Assembly (NCBI RefSeq): GCF_003597395.2
Contig: NC_133776.1
Coordinates: 34,568,344-34,632,343, forward strand
DNA from: Chelonoidis abingdonii
Lineage: Eukaryota > Chordata > Testudines > Testudinidae
Reading direction: 5' to 3'
DNA: 64,000 bases
Shown: positions 1-12,644 of the stretch, in pieces
Position numbering within the stretch: the first letter of the stretch is position 1
Layout: each line of letters starts with the position of its first letter
The notes under the pieces: model-generated
Told to the model about the DNA's origin: nothing
Database searches by the model: none
The model's input: only the letters and a program-made list of their open reading frames with translations
Translations under genes and position numbers: made by a program

Positions 1-2650
1 CTTTGTCTCTTGATGTAGAAATTCATGAACACATCATGCTATTTCTTAAATCTTTTTAAAATGGCAGTGTGCCAACTAAACTGCACTGAGAAGATGAGAG
101 CACATGGTGTAGCTTTCAGTTCTGGTTTTGTTTAATTTTAAATTAAAATAAATTCTTAAAAAAGAAAAAAGTGGCACACAGCCAAAAAAACCATAACAGA
201 AACCCAAAACCAAAACAACCTCCCTCCCTGAGTTCTAACATTCACCTCAGACCTGCCCCAAGAGCATGGTGTTGCTTAATTCAATGATAAATAAAGCATT
301 TTGGGCTCCTCTGGGGAAAGCTGTTACCAAAGTGCAAAGTTTTGTCACTTTTATTAGCATATCCTGGAGCCTCCTGCAGGTACCATAAAAGAAACAACAT
401 GAACACACATGGAACTAACCAGGATCCAAATAGGATTTCTTTAGTCTAGAAGTTCCATCTCAACTAACCACCTTTGGGGCCTAATTCTTCCCCTCTGAAG
501 ATATTCTGAAGTTAATATTATGGCCCTGATCCTTAGCAATGGCCAAGCAGTTTGCACTATGGGAAAAGGCAACTCTGAACCAGTTGGGTGCTACTCTGAG
601 CCTCACCTGGAGGTAATGAAGTTACCCATTTAAGAGAGAGGGGAATACAGACAGATTGGGAGCTAAATATGGAGATCCATAAATGCATCACTTATCCCAA
701 ACACTATAGCTAGGAATGGGAAAGCAGACTTGCACAGCCCTCAGGCAGCTATTAAAGATTTTCTTAGTTTCCAAATTTAACCCCCATTGTATTTCTTAAT
801 TTATTAAAACAGGAAATAAGTCAGCCAGCTGGGCGTCTTCATTTCCTGACGGAGTGACAGGAAGGAAGAGTCCCATAAGCATATTTCTGTGTACTTCTGC
901 TTTATGCAATCTCGTTAAAAAGGAGCTACCGTGTCACCAGAGCATGATTTGGAATGTGATGCATTGCTGCTGTGCTAGGGTGTTCTCTTCCAGATGTTGC
1001 TTTAACTGGGTCTTTCCATTCCAATCTACTTGGCTTAAACCTCCATTTCTTACTGCTCTTGGTCTCAGCCTTACATGTTCATACATGGTAGGAATAGTTG
1101 AGCTGATTATTCATGGCTAAACATTTAATGTCCAGGTGCCTCTGTCTGAAAAGGAATGGGTGAGGCTGTCAGTGAACAGAAAATTAATTATTTTCTTATG
1201 TAATCCCTGCTTGGAGCTTGTTAGCCCCTGGAGCTGCAGGCTGAGCCTAGTTCCAACAGGAACTACAACTAAGATGGCTTCCAAACCTATCTGACCCCCA
1301 CCCCACTTCCAGCATGCTTGGAGTCAGGGTTGGGGACAGAGGGAACTAGAACCCCCTGTTGGGGCCAATAAGAGGCTTCCACATGGCTAGCGAAAGGACA
1401 GCCTAACTTTACACAGGGATAGGCAGAAAGAGAGGGAGGGAGGGACGGAGGGAATGTACTTTCAGTTTCAATTTGGAAGTTGTGAGAGGGAGAGTGCAGT
1501 TCAGGGAATCCTTGCTAACCCCTGCCCTCAGCCCCTACCATCAAGGAAGTTTTTCAGTGTTCTGAGATGCCAGATGCATGAATCAGGCAGCTCCAGCCCT
1601 GTCATGACCAGCCACAGAGAGTGAGGGTCCAACCCAATTCGCTACTGAGAGCCAGTTGAGACCCCAGAGGAATCCCAGTCAGGGAACCAGCAATCCCAAT
1701 TGAAGTCAAGAGATGATCTGCCCACCCAGGGGTGAAGATAAAGTAAGGGGCCTTTTTTTAAAGCCGGCCAACACTATAGTGCTGCAACACTCCACCTGAG
1801 GAGGCAACCTGGGTCTTACCAGCTGCCTCAAGAAGAAGATGGGCAGGGAGCTGAGGCTGGAGGAGTTTGTAAGTGTTAGGAGGTGGGGAATGGTCTTATA
1901 TATTCATGTTTGTTTATTATTACTAAACCTTAACCCTTTCCTTCTCCAGCTCCTGTTTTTCTTTCCCAACAAAGTCACGCCCCCCAATTTAGCAGTTGTG
2001 CTGTTATTTTTGGTGTGTCATTCCTTTGCAGAGGTTTGTTTTACGTACTTTATTGTCCCCTATGTACTGGGCTTTACACGCCTTGCCAGCTAACAGTGTT
2101 ATCATTGATTTTCTCAAGGGACATCATCCCTGGGCATATGGCACTGCAAGGAGTCACTATGAGTGGAGGCATCAGGCACCAGATTCCGCCCCCCGCCCCA
2201 TACAAGGAGGTGGGAGATGCTGCCCCAAATATGGACAATAGCAAGCACCAAGGTGAGAAAAGGGAGGAGGAGGTTGTTGATGTTGCAGTACACTTGCTCT
2301 GTATTTCTAATTCCGATTTAAGTAGGATGAAGAATGACCATTAACTTTTTCTCTCTGCTGCAGACATGACTAAAGATTTCACATATCACACTCTATGGGC
2401 TGGAGTTTGAAAGAGGTTCCAACCCAGCCTACATTTACTGAATCTCACCTAGAGGTTTTGCCAGTCACTCCAACTCTATGGATAGGCCTCATGAACATAA
2501 GCCAGTGAGATACGTGTATAAATCTGGGTAGGTAGGGGTTTGACTTCAAATCCATGCATGTGCTATTTACCTATCTGCTGAGGGTGTGGGTGGACATGGG
2601 TTGTTCTTCATGGTGGTCTCATTGTGTGTCATTGGTGAGGCTAAAGCCTG
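1..2650. other. Upstream DNA without a recognised gene
   Basis: Mostly AT-rich sequence with no open frame above about 110 codons and no recognisable protein. The part from about 1240 to 2240 is richer in GC, has purine-rich runs near 1430-1455, and looks like an old LTR or other interspersed repeat. I could find neither ends nor a target duplication, so I do not name it. If the PID1 exon call is right, this lies about 25 kb upstream of that promoter. Confidence 0.5.
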
Positions 2651-3461
2651 TGTCACTTATGCAATGGGCCTTGGGGCCTAGCAAAAGATTCAAGTATATG
2701 GTGCAAACTAGGGTGCTTTGCAGCACTCTGAAAAAGTATTAGTTTGGCAAGGGTGCAGAAAGGATTAACCTCACCAGGAGGCAGTGGAGAAGAGTCCTCT
2801 GAGTGGCCCAGAGATGCTGTGTGAATTGCAATCAATAGGAGAGACGATGCAAGAAGCAGCCAGTCAGGGCCCAGCAGGATGGCATAAAAGGAGCTGCAGA
2901 GAAGAGCTGAATTGAGTTGTTGCTGGGAGTTCAAGGGGTAAGGACTCTGTCTCTAGTAGGCTGGGACCTGCGGCACCTTGGACAGAGAAACTATTGGCAG
3001 CGACAGGGAGAGCAAGAGGGAGCTCCTGTCTGGCCACTGGGACTGGGTAGTGACATGCCCTGAGGAAAGGGTGAAGAAGATGCTGGGGGATGGGGAAGTG
3101 GCCCAGGGAGACATAGCAGCATGATGAGAAGCTAAAGAGTCACAGCAAGAGGCTGTGGTCAATAGGGTCCCTGGGTTGGGACCTGGAATAGTCGGCGAGC
3201 CCAGGTCCCCTCCCCGACCCATTCACCACTGGACTATTGGATTGTGATACTAATCTCCTCCCCCTTCTCCCCAGGGGTAAACACAGATAATGACATGGCC
3301 AGAAAACTGAGCCACGGAGAGGACACTGCAGTTCCTGAGGCTGTGGGAGGGGCTGCAGTGACAATGTGCAGACCACGGACAGGTTGTGTTGACCTCAAGC
3401 TAGTCACGAGAGTGACCAGTGGGAAGTACCAGCCCTGCAGTGAGTGATGCACCCAGTGACA
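2651..3461 (+). mobile_element. LTR-like interspersed repeat (candidate solo LTR)
   Basis: A block that is richer in GC than its flanks. It begins TGTCACT (2651) and ends AGTGACA (3461), which are perfect 7-bp terminal inverted repeats of the TG..CA type expected for an LTR. A TATA-like CATAAAAGG lies at about 2881, after a stretch resembling 'cagtcagggcccagcagg' near 2862, a promoter-proximal segment I associate with turtle LTR families. No exact target-site duplication was found, so the ends are provisional. It could also be a fragment of a larger retroelement. No gag or pol coding was seen. Confidence 0.42.
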
Positions 3462-4405
3462 AAGGGCTATAGATTTGTTCATATATGTATGGCTCCAGTA
3501 CTTATAACAGAGCAGACTGTTGCCTTTTGACTTACTACAGTGCCTCTGAAGAATGCAAGCAGACAGTAATAATCATGATGCAGAATAATTGCCTCCTAAG
3601 GCATATATATAGGCTGTAGCACTGTAACACCACTTATTTTTGTGTGTATATAATTCTGTTACTTTAATTTGCTCTTTTCTGTCACATGACACAATAGTGA
3701 TCCATCACATTCAAAACTTGATGAGAAACTTCTTATAAATAAGGATCAATCTGATTTCAGCACATCAGTCTATAACTTTCATTCTACTTTTATCTTGTTA
3801 TGTATTTTACATTTAAATTGTTTTACATTTGAAAGATGGTGACAAGTTAATTTATCTCAGTTACTCAGCATGTTGCTTTCCCACAAAACACAGATTACAT
3901 TTAATTTGATAAGGATAATGCTGGGAGTGGATTTTGAAGTGCTAAATTAGGTGTGCAATTTATCAGTTTTGCTTCCATCTTTTACTGCCACCAATTTCAT
4001 TTCCCCATAGAGAATGTCTGCTGGTTCCACTGCGATGGCATAACTCCTGATCGTTTTGAAGGGTTATTATTTTTTAATGTGTGTGAGATTCAAAATGGGG
4101 TGGTAAACTAGCAGTGAAAAGATGCACGTTAGTTTTAAATCAAAATGCCTCCTGGCTGTGATTTACTTATTCTAAGATATGTGCTGCTGAATTTAGAAAG
4201 GAAGAGCTTATTGGATCTTTTAGATGGTAAATACTGTAATACTTTGATGACAGTTTTAGGTTTGTGAAATACATTACAAGTTTCCTATGTTAATTGGATC
4301 ACATTTTCTACTTATGCTACAAACTAGGAGATGATTCATTTATCAAGGGAAAAAAACGATCACTTATCACAGTTATTGCCACAGACAGAACTGGCAATGA
4401 GACTT
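3462..4405. other. AT-rich spacer, nothing recognised
   Basis: AT-rich unique-looking sequence with stops in all frames. No repeat ends, RNA gene or coding exon could be recognised. Confidence 0.5.
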
Positions 4406-4915
4406 TATTGTACTCATTAGAGTTGGGCGGATATTATTTTGATGAAACTGTTTTTGCCAAAAAATGCTGATTTCTCTAAACTGAAACTATTCATGCATAA
4501 ACGTGAGTTTTGCTTCATTTCCCAATTTGGCAAAATATTTTTTTAGAAGTGTTAAAAGTATCAAAACATCTTGTTTTGATGTCTTTGTTTCTCAGTTTAA
4601 AAAAAAGTTTTTTGTTTTGAAATTTAATTTAATTTATAAGAAAAGTTTGAAAAGGTTGACATCAAAACAGTTTGAAATTATTGAAACAAAGTATTTTGAT
4701 TGACCTGAACAAAACATTTTTTATTTCAGTGTGTTGATTTGTGAAAAACTTAGAGATTTTGATTTTTATCACAGGATAGGAGAATTTTTTTAAATCTTGA
4801 AAATTCTCAGGGGATGAGAAAACTGTTTCCAGGCCAGCCTTCATACACATACCTTTCAACTGTTTTTCCACAAAAGTCTCCAATTTTGCATGAAAAATAC
4901 TCTCCCTCTTTAATT
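4406..4915. repeat. AT-rich MITE-like repeat with internal palindromes
   Basis: A very AT-rich stretch rich in TTTTG/CAAAA words that can fold back on itself, for example TCAAAACATCTTGTTTTGATG near 4560-4581. Its composition resembles degenerate non-autonomous DNA transposons of turtle genomes. The block at about 53645-53925 has similar CAAAA/TTTTG-rich palindromic texture. No terminal repeats or TSD were resolved, so the family is not named. Confidence 0.3.
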
Positions 4916-7616
4916 GGTGTTGACCTTAAAAGCAGAAATTTAAAAAGCAGAAATAATGTCAGATTCTAAATGACCAGCTAAGTTTCTGTTAAATTTATGC
5001 TTTATTCACAACTAGTTCAGCCTAGATATTTCTGAGAATTTATTTATCCTGCTCACTCGCTTTTTTTTTTTTTTTAACAGAATGTCTATGATTTAAGCCC
5101 CAAACTTTGTTCCCAAATTTCAGTATCGGGGTGAGAAGTACAAATGCAATGTTCTGCATAAAATATCCCATTGTGAGATTTATTAAACCATTTCCCTCTG
5201 CATTCAAATGCTCCCCTTTTTGTTATACACCAAAGGAGATACATCACAGAGACAAATAACGTGAGACACAAGGTGTAGAAAAATCTTTACACAGCAATTC
5301 TTTAGCATGTTTTTAACATTAAAAAAATCCAATTGTTTCCCCAAAGTGGATGAGTAACTTACATTCTTGTCACAACACTTAAACCTACAGAAATTGCCTT
5401 GGACACACGTGGACTGTATTCTCTATCCTGAAAACAGCAGAAAGTCGTGGCTCAGGATATTTAACTTGGCCAAACTACAGTACGCGTTATCTTGGATTTA
5501 ATCTCTGTAAGGTGTTGCGTGAGCATTTCATCCCTGATTGAACAAAGCACTTGAACGTGAGCTTTGCTGGAGCATTTACTTCAGTGGTCCTATGCATTGC
5601 TTTTATTTATTTATTATTATTTATTCTGAAAGTTAAGCATGTGGTGAAGTGATTTGCTGTATCAGGGCCAGAGCACTCAGCACCTTTCAGGATTAAGTAT
5701 CTTGAAACTTTATAGTCAGTATTTTATAATATGTATCTTCAGTCCCCACAGAGCCCAAAAACTTACTTTATATGGTCATAGAGTTCATTCTTCAATTAAG
5801 TAAGCCAGGCAAAATCTAATGCAGAATGTTAATGAGACGTCTTCAAGCACTGCAGCTTTGTGTTGACTGTTGTTTCAACACACTTGGTGGGGTCTCCATT
5901 CCTATTATATAAATTTGAATTGCATGCTGATTCTTAGGCATTCTTAGTGCTTGATGATTTGTAAATGCTTTAATACCTATTTACAAGTTAATTAGATCAA
6001 ACCATGGGGACAGCTTATATCTAAGAAACTCTTATTGGGAACCAATTCCAAGACAGGGTGTTAGACTATAAGCAGACACTTCATGTTTTATGAATCTTAC
6101 ATCTTGTCTCAAGTTGGCGAATACTTAGCCTTTGCTCTCAGGGGCCTCTGTATGTGGAGCTATTGCTCCATGAAATCTGTCCATGCTTACAAAAATCTAA
6201 AACCAGTACATTGTCCAGAGGTGAGGTTAGTTCTTTATAGAATGACCACTATTGCGTCCCATGTTTAATAATGTTCCCTCTCTTCCTTTGTTTTCTGTTG
6301 GACTCTCCTTGTTTGCTTTGATCTGTTAGAACATTCAGAGCATTGTATTTTCATTCGTCTTTGTTATATATGACGGCAGCTGGAGTTGCACACCACAAAT
6401 AACATTATAATTATTTTATACCTCATGACATGTCTTCTATCTGCCCTCAGCCTTTCCACTTTACAACAATGCAATTTCTAATTACTCTGTTTTACCAATG
6501 TGAGAGTCTTTATATAATTTATTTTTCTTTTATGCTTTCAAAACAGTTCTAGCCTGTTAACATACAGTGGTGTTTTGCAAGTCCGGGGCCAAAGTGATGA
6601 AATAATTCAAGTCTGCAAAAATACTCAGAGATACAGTAATTAGAAACTCTCTGCGTGCCTGTGAATAATTAGCATGTGCCTGGGTTTAAAATAGGAAGTC
6701 TGACTTCCAACGCACTTCCTAGTTTCACAATAAATCATACTCATTGGACATAGTTTATGGAGCTCCAAACTTTTTCTTTCTCAGAAATAATGTGCTGAAA
6801 ATATTTTTGACCCTGCAGAGTTCTAAGTCTTCTCTTGGTATGTTCCATTGTCTCAGGCCAACATCCATGTGCTGGTATAATTGCCCAAACGTTATCCCAC
6901 CTTCTGGCATACTAGACCAAATTCACCCCAGTTGTCCCTCCATTGAATCCAAGGCTGTATCCAGGATCTGTTTCCATAAATATGCCTACAAAGCCTGATT
7001 CTTCACTCGCTTATGTTGCTGCCAAGCAGGAAAGATTTCACTGAAGTTATTAGAGTTACACCAGCTGTAAGTGGGAGGAGACTCAAGTACTGTAACTGTA
7101 AAGAAGTTAGTGGAATTATTATTGTGTGAGATCAGAATCTGGCCTCTCTGCACATTCTGGGCAGGGCAGCTATAAAACAGTCACAAGAGCAGCAGGGTTA
7201 AATTCATAAATAAGGATTCAGGAGTCTGATTGCACGGATCCTTTTTTGAAAATCTTAGCTCTTGTCTGTGATATTCTGCAGTGCCTACTTCTGCTAAACT
7301 TCCACCTGCAGAGCAGAATGCTGGACTTGCGCCTCTACTATGGCTGTGTGGGCTGAATTTGCCCCCAAGACCTTAATTGTCTATGACAAGTCATTCATCA
7401 CTGAAAAGACACTTCAGCCCAGTGGTTTTCTCTGTTAACAAAGACACACAAAGAACATGTGACAGTGAAAAGTGAGAGCCTCTCCTCCGCTCACCTCTGT
7501 CTCTCCGCTGCCTTCTACATAGTGTGTCACTCTCTCATGAACTTATACATCCTTTGGCTTCCATGAGTCTGTTTCCCCTCTGCCATCTGTTTCCCCTCTG
7601 CCCTCTACTTTGCTGC
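4916..7616. other. AT-rich spacer with a degraded palindromic segment
   Basis: No coding exon is recognisable. Between about 6996 and 7142 there is a decayed 'cctgattcttcactc ... gatcagaatctggcc' segment. It resembles the small hairpin elements described elsewhere in this window (for example 9924-10014). The rest is AT-rich sequence that looks unique. Confidence 0.45.
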
Positions 7617-8531
7617 TTCCTAGTAGTGTTCCCCAAGGGTCAGTCCTAGGACCAATCCTATTCAACCTACTCATAAATCATCCGGAGAAAAGGTTAAACA
7701 GTGAGGTGGCAAAGTTTGCAGATGATACTAAACTGCTCAAGATAGTTAAGACTAAAGCAGACTGTGAAGAACTTCAAAAAGATCTCACAAAACTAAGTGA
7801 TTGGCAGGGCCAGCTCCAGGCACCAGCCCAGCAAGCAGGTGCTTGGGATGGCCAACGGTAAGGGGCGGCACGTCTGGCTCTTTGGTGGCAATTCAGTGGC
7901 GGGTCCCACACTCCCTCTCGGAGCGAAAGACCAATCACTGAATTGCTGACGAAGACTGAATCAGTGGCAGTAGAGCTGAAGATTGCGATCGTGGCTTTTT
8001 TTTTTCTTTTTTTCTTTTTGCTGCTTGGAGTGGCAAAAACCCTGGAGCCGGCCCTGGTGATTGGGCAACAAAACGGCAAATGAAATTTAACGTGGATAAA
8101 TGTAAAGTAATGCACATTGGAAAAAATAACCCCAACTATACGTACAATATGATGGGGGCTAATCTAGCTACTCAGGAAAGAGATCTTGGAGTCTTTGTGC
8201 ATAGTTCTCTGAAGATGTCCATGCAGTGTGCAGTGGCAGTCAAAAAGGCAAACCGGATGTTAGGAGTCATTAAAAAAGGGATGGAGAATATCTTATTGCC
8301 CTTATATAAATCCATGGTACGCCCACATCTTGAATACTGCATACGGATGTGGTCTCCTCCTCTCAAAAAAGATATACCGGCATTAGAAAAGGTTCAGAGA
8401 TAAATTCATGGAGGTTAAGTCCATTAATGGCTATTAGCCAGGATGGGTAAGGAATGGTGTCCCTAGCCTCTGCAAGTCAGAAAGTGGAGATGGTCTGACC
8501 CAGTATGGCCATTCTTATGTTCTTATGTTCC
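7617..8531 (+). mobile_element. CR1 LINE, 3' fragment of the reverse transcriptase ORF plus 3' end
   Basis: The translation shows a CR1 reverse transcriptase: PQGSVLGPILFN (motif B, about 7628-7663) and KFADDTKLL (YADD-type motif C, about 7709-7735). After an inserted transposon (7805-8056) come FNVDKCKVMHIGK (motif D region) and RPHLEYCIRMWSP (8318-8358). The segment between FNLLINH and KFADD is shortened by an internal deletion. After KVQR the coding part stops and is joined to CR1 3'-UTR sequence ending in the typical CATTCTTATGTTCTTATG octamer-like repeat (8511-8531). The copy is 5'-truncated and dead. CR1 elements end in such short repeats and usually lack target duplications, as here. 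Confidence 0.88.
7805..8056. mobile_element. hAT-type MITE inserted in CR1
   Basis: Non-autonomous DNA transposon of 252 bp. It begins CAGGGCCAGCTCCAGG and ends CCTGGAGCCGGCCCTG, 16-bp terminal inverted repeats with one mismatch. It is flanked by a perfect 8-bp target duplication GTGATTGG (7797-7804 and 8057-8064), the hAT signature. Removing it restores a continuous CR1 frame, so it landed after the CR1. It has a poly-T/C-T tract near 7998-8020 and no coding capacity. Confidence 0.92.
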
Positions 8532-10614
8532 ATTCTTTTTATTGGGATGTCTCAGATTCTGCCGTTGTTATCTTCTTCTCTTCCCTCTATATAATTTCCT
8601 GGGAGAACTCATCTGTTCACATTGCTCAACTCTCACCAGTATGGTGATAACTGCGAAATCCACTCACTCTCTCTGACGTGCCCCACTTGCTTCAATTTCC
8701 AGCCACCTTTCTGCCTTTTATGCTCTGTGGCCTGCTGCAGACCCAAACTCAGCATGGCTAAAATTAGACATTTCCCCTTTCCTCCCAACACTCTTCCCTT
8801 GTTAATGTATGACAGCTTTCTCTTTGCTAGCACACCCTCAGTGTCTCTCTCCCTCCTCCCACATCTAGGCTGTTGATAAAGCCTATTGGTTCTTCCCCTA
8901 ATCTATCCCTTCCTTTCCATTCAAAACTAAAGATGGTCAGAAAAATGGAAAATAAAGTGGAAGAACAGCACTACAGACTTGAGTGGCCTCACTCCAGATA
9001 GAGAGCAGGATGGGATCCAGGCCTTTTTCTTCACAACTTTGGTTGATCCCTATTTTATTTCCTTCAAGGCTAAAGACCCTGGTTGGTCCTCTAGTATCAG
9101 TTACACTGACATAACTCTATTCATGGCCATGGAATTACTCTTGACATAGACGGGTATAGATGAGAGGTGAATCAGGGATAAAATATTCTTCGTAGTTTAT
9201 TACCATAGATTTTTCTGCACTGAACTGCAGGAGCCTGTTACACCAAATCCATCCAAAGCTTGTAAAATATACTCTAATCTATATTTGTTGATCTACCACA
9301 ATGTTTTGTGTCACTGACGATTATTGTTTGTATTGCAGGAGCACAGACATTGGTTTAGTTGCTCTGCAAAGCTATAGGAAGAGACAATCCTTGTCTACAG
9401 AGCTTGCACCCTGAAAGGATGATAAACAAAGGGTGGGAGGAAAGTGGCTACCACCTACAGTACAAGCAAACTGGTCACTTCTTGTTAGTTTAATGGATTT
9501 GTTTTTTTATTTTGTTTATTTACAAAACTATCCAGCTTTGAAATTATCCTCCTCAAGGTTATTTTATAAAGAAGGAGAACAAAAGTAGCCCCATGGCACT
9601 TCATGAATGCACTGCAATGATTACAGCTGAATGGATAATCATAAATGTAAACTCTTTTGGCACCAAGGCAGGTCATTAAGGGATACCTGGTTACTGTAGT
9701 AACCCAGGCTGTAACCTCATGAATAAATGGACAAACAGGATTTCAATCTATTTTGACGAACCTCTTTTCGATCTTGTAGAGAAGGTATCAGTATAGTGAC
9801 TAAATTATTCCAGTTCTCTGGGATATTTACTTCTGCATCAATTTCAGAAATCATTTAAGAACCCATTGCTTCAGGTCTGGAACAGCCACTGTTTCCATTT
9901 GAAGTCACTTGTAATGTAGATACTAGGCCAGATTCACAGCTGGCATAAGTGGGCGCAGTTCCACTGACTTCAGTAGAAGTTGCACACACTTATAACAGCT
10001 GCCAACTTGGCCTAATGCATCTAAATCACCTTCGGAACAAAAAGTAAGACAAACGTATCTCTAAAGCCCAGCTATTTATCTGTTGTGATTGTTCAGTAAG
10101 TAGGTATCTAAGCAACTCTCTTTCATCTGATCTAAAGAAAATATTGAAAGGAAATACAGAATCTTTGGAGAAATGAGACCTTTGTATTGTCAGTATTTGA
10201 ATAAATTTCTAGCAGTTGAATTGCTGGTACTTTAACAGAGATCATAGTAATTATGGTGTAAGCAATGATTGGGAAAGGAATATAGTGTCTAGATTGCTGG
10301 TATTTTCAGTAAGAAAAATATAGTATATGAAATGCTGATGTTCTGGGGTGGAGGGGAATCAATAAAATCATCTCAAAGCCTGTGAAGTTGCTAATACCTG
10401 TTCTCATTACTTTGCCTGCAGTACACCCTATAATACTCATTGCTAGGATGAGTAAGGTAAGCAGCATTTGCCCCATTGCTGGCATCAGACTCAAGTCCTG
10501 GTAGAAGATGCGATAATAAATAAGAAACATTTGGCAACAAGAATAATCAGCAGAATATTGAAATGCAAAAGAAACTTGCACAAAACAAGTTGCTCATCTA
10601 GGGATCGATCTAGT
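8532..10614. other. Spacer without a recognised gene
   Basis: AT-rich sequence with no supported exon. The only structured segment is the small palindrome listed separately at 9924-10014. Confidence 0.45.
9924..10014. repeat. Short palindromic MITE-like element (GGCCAGATTC type)
   Basis: Imperfect 91-bp palindrome. The left arm starts TAGGCCAGATTC and continues with CAGCTGGCATAAGT. The right arm ends ACTTATAACAGCTG...ACTTGGCCTA. The centre carries CACTGACTTCAGTAG. The outermost TA on both sides could be a TA target duplication, as made by Tc1/mariner-like elements. The same architecture recurs in the window. Confidence 0.6.
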
Positions 10615-11118
10615 CAGCGGTTATCAAGCTGTGAGTCAGGACCCCATTTTAATGGGGTTGCCAGGGCTAGCTTAGACTTGCTGGGGCCTCATCTGGGCAG
10701 ATCCAAAGCGCAAGCCTCCCGCCCGGGGCCGAAGCCAGAGAGCTTCAGCCCTGGGTGGTGGGGCTCAGGTTACAGGCCTCCCTGTCACTGGAACTAGAGG
10801 TGTGGGGAGTGCTGCAGCAGCCCCTGGCTTGAAGTGGTTTCCATTATATATGGGGTTTACAGTTTGGTTCAACAGCTCTCAGAACCCACACTATGCAAAT
10901 TGTTCCAGTAGCCCTGCCCCTGCCTGGAGCTGAAACCCTTGGGCTTCGCATCCCAGCCCCCCCACCCCACCTGGCTGGTGGGGCTTTGGCTTTCGCCCTC
11001 CCCCACCTGGGGCAGCAGGGCTCAGGCAGGCTCAGGCTTCAATTCCCCCTCCTTGGGCAGTGTAGTAATTTTTGTTGTCAAAAGGGGATCACGGTGCAAT
11101 GAAGTCTGAGAACTCCTG
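10615..11118. mobile_element. hAT-like non-autonomous element, GC-rich
   Basis: About 504 bp. It starts CAGCGGTTATCAAGCTGTGAG and ends CTGAGAACTCCTG, a decayed inverted pair of the 'cagtggttctcaa' type common in vertebrate hAT families. The interior is GC-rich and repeats TGGGGC/CCCAGC-like words (for example 10680-10760 and 10920-11010), unlike the AT-rich flanks. The flanking octamers are GATCTAGT and GTTTAGAT. They are similar but not identical, so the TSD is not proven. No transposase frame remains. Confidence 0.65.
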
Positions 11119-11254
11119 GTTTAGATCCTATTTAAATCAGTGGAAAGATTACCATTTACTTCACTGATCACTGACCCAGATCTCTAGAGTACAGTAAAAA
11201 AATAAGCTATTACCAAATATTTACCCATACATATAATGAGCAGAAGGATGATCT

Positions 11255-11640
11255 TGTTGATAAGGCACTAGATTGGGACTCAGGAGATGTGCATTTAATT
11301 CTTGACTCTGCCACTATTTGCTGTGTGACTTTGGCTCCAATCCAGCAAAGCACTTAAGAAGATGCTTTAAGTAATCTAGTTGATTTAAATGATCTTGAGT
11401 TAAGCATATGGTTAAGGAATTTACTTGATTGGGGCCTTAATCTGTCCAAACCTCAGTACTCCATCAGAAAATGGGAATAATAATCCTTCTCGTCTGCCAC
11501 TCTTTATTTGTCTTGTCTATTGAGACAGTAAGGTCTTTGGGGCAGAGACTGTCTCTATTTCTATGTACAACACCTAGCACTATGAAGCTCTGATCTCAGT
11601 TGGAGCCTCTGTGCTACTGTAATATAAAGAATAAATAATA
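11255..11640 (+). mobile_element. MIR/CORE-type SINE, split by a palindromic insert
   Basis: Contains the classic MIR core: GATAAGGCACTAGATTGGGA, then GACTCAGGAG, then CTCTGCCACT and TGTGTGACTTTGG (to about 11332). It resumes after an insert with AATCTGTCCAAACCTCAGT and AAAATGGGAATAATAAT (from about 11440). The tail CTTTGGGGCAGAGACTGTCT is the extended 3' segment seen in sauropsid copies. The tRNA-like head is only partly preserved. An old, immobile copy. Confidence 0.75.
11333..11436. repeat. Palindromic mini-element inserted in the MIR
   Basis: Imperfect palindrome from GGCTCCAATCCAGCAAAGC to CTTGATTGGGGCC, with AAGCACTTAAG near the left arm and TTAAGCATATGG on the right. It interrupts the MIR exactly between its conserved core and its 3' part, which marks it as a later insertion. 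It is the same kind as the elements at 22182-22265 and 29930-30047. Confidence 0.6.
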
Positions 11641-12292
11641 TGTAGGTCTCCCTTTGCCTCCTAGTGGATGGAAATGTAACTGCTCAAGGAGTAAAGAAGA
11701 TTTGATTAACTCAAGTGAAAGAGGCAGAGGAGGAGGTTCTGAGTTATGTTTCCAAGAGGCCATGGTGAGCAACTTCATGAACACTGGGAAGTCACAGATC
11801 TAGTATAGATTGATACTGTAAATTATGCCTATGTCAGTAAGAAATTAAATAGATATGTCTGTTCCATCTAGTTTTGCTTTCTCCTACCAGAAAAGGAAGT
11901 TCCACATTTAAAAATATTTGTTGTTAAACTACTTTTGAGAAGTCTAAAGTCACTAATTAAAATTAGTGGAACCATGAAAAGCTATTTTGAGACAAGGAAC
12001 TTGATTAATGAAACTCAGCATGAATAGAGGAAACTGTGCTTTTCCTTTCAAACATCTGTCTTGGGGGGACCGTGCTTACTGCAGAGCAAAGAAATGACAA
12101 TGTAGCATGCATTTTGAAAGGAGGTCCACATTTCAGTGGACCAGAGCAAACATGACACAGGTGCCTAATCTTTTAATGTAATTGCAGGGCAAGATTATTT
12201 TCTTGCTTGAGCCTGTGCAATTCTATAGAAGGCAGTAATGTTGTATGGATTTATCTGAGAGCAAAATTTAGCTGTCTCTATTAATGTTTTTT
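11641..12292. other. Spacer, nothing recognised
   Basis: AT-rich sequence with stops in every frame. No repeat ends or exon recognised. Confidence 0.45.
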
Positions 12293-12620
12293 TACAGACA
12301 GATTTTAAAGCCAGGAGGCGCCATTATATTGATCTAGTCTGACTTCCCGCATAATACAGGCCATAGAATTTTACCAGTTGGGTCCTGTATCGAGCCCAGT
12401 ACCTTGGCATAGAACCAGTACATCTTTTTTTAAATACTCAACTTGATGGAAAATTTGCCACCTCTCTTGGTAATCTGTTCCTGTGGTCAATTACCATCAC
12501 TAATAACAGTGTGTATTTTATTTCCACTTTTAAGTTTTTCTGACTTGACCTTCCAGTTGTTGGATCTTGTTATGCTTTTGTTTTCTAGATTAAAGTGCCT
12601 TCTAGTTGTCTCTATACATA
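12293..12620 (-). mobile_element. CR1 LINE 3' fragment, reverse orientation
   Basis: Read on the + strand it has the typical antisense CR1 landmarks in order: AAAGCCAGGAGGCGCCATTA, TGATCTAGTCTGACTTCC, ATACAGGCCATAGAATTTTA, TGGAAAATTTGCCACC (a mutated 'gatggagaatccaccacc'), and TCTAGATTAAAGTGCC. It is a heavily decayed older subfamily compared with the copy at 7617. No coding is retained. Confidence 0.75.
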
Positions 12621-12644
12621 AAAAAGTTTAAAATAAAACTTTTA

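Noticed and set aside
10615..11118. 8-bp TSD for the GC-rich hAT-like element
   Set aside because: Flanking octamers GATCTAGT and GTTTAGAT are not the same. The element call rests on its ends only.
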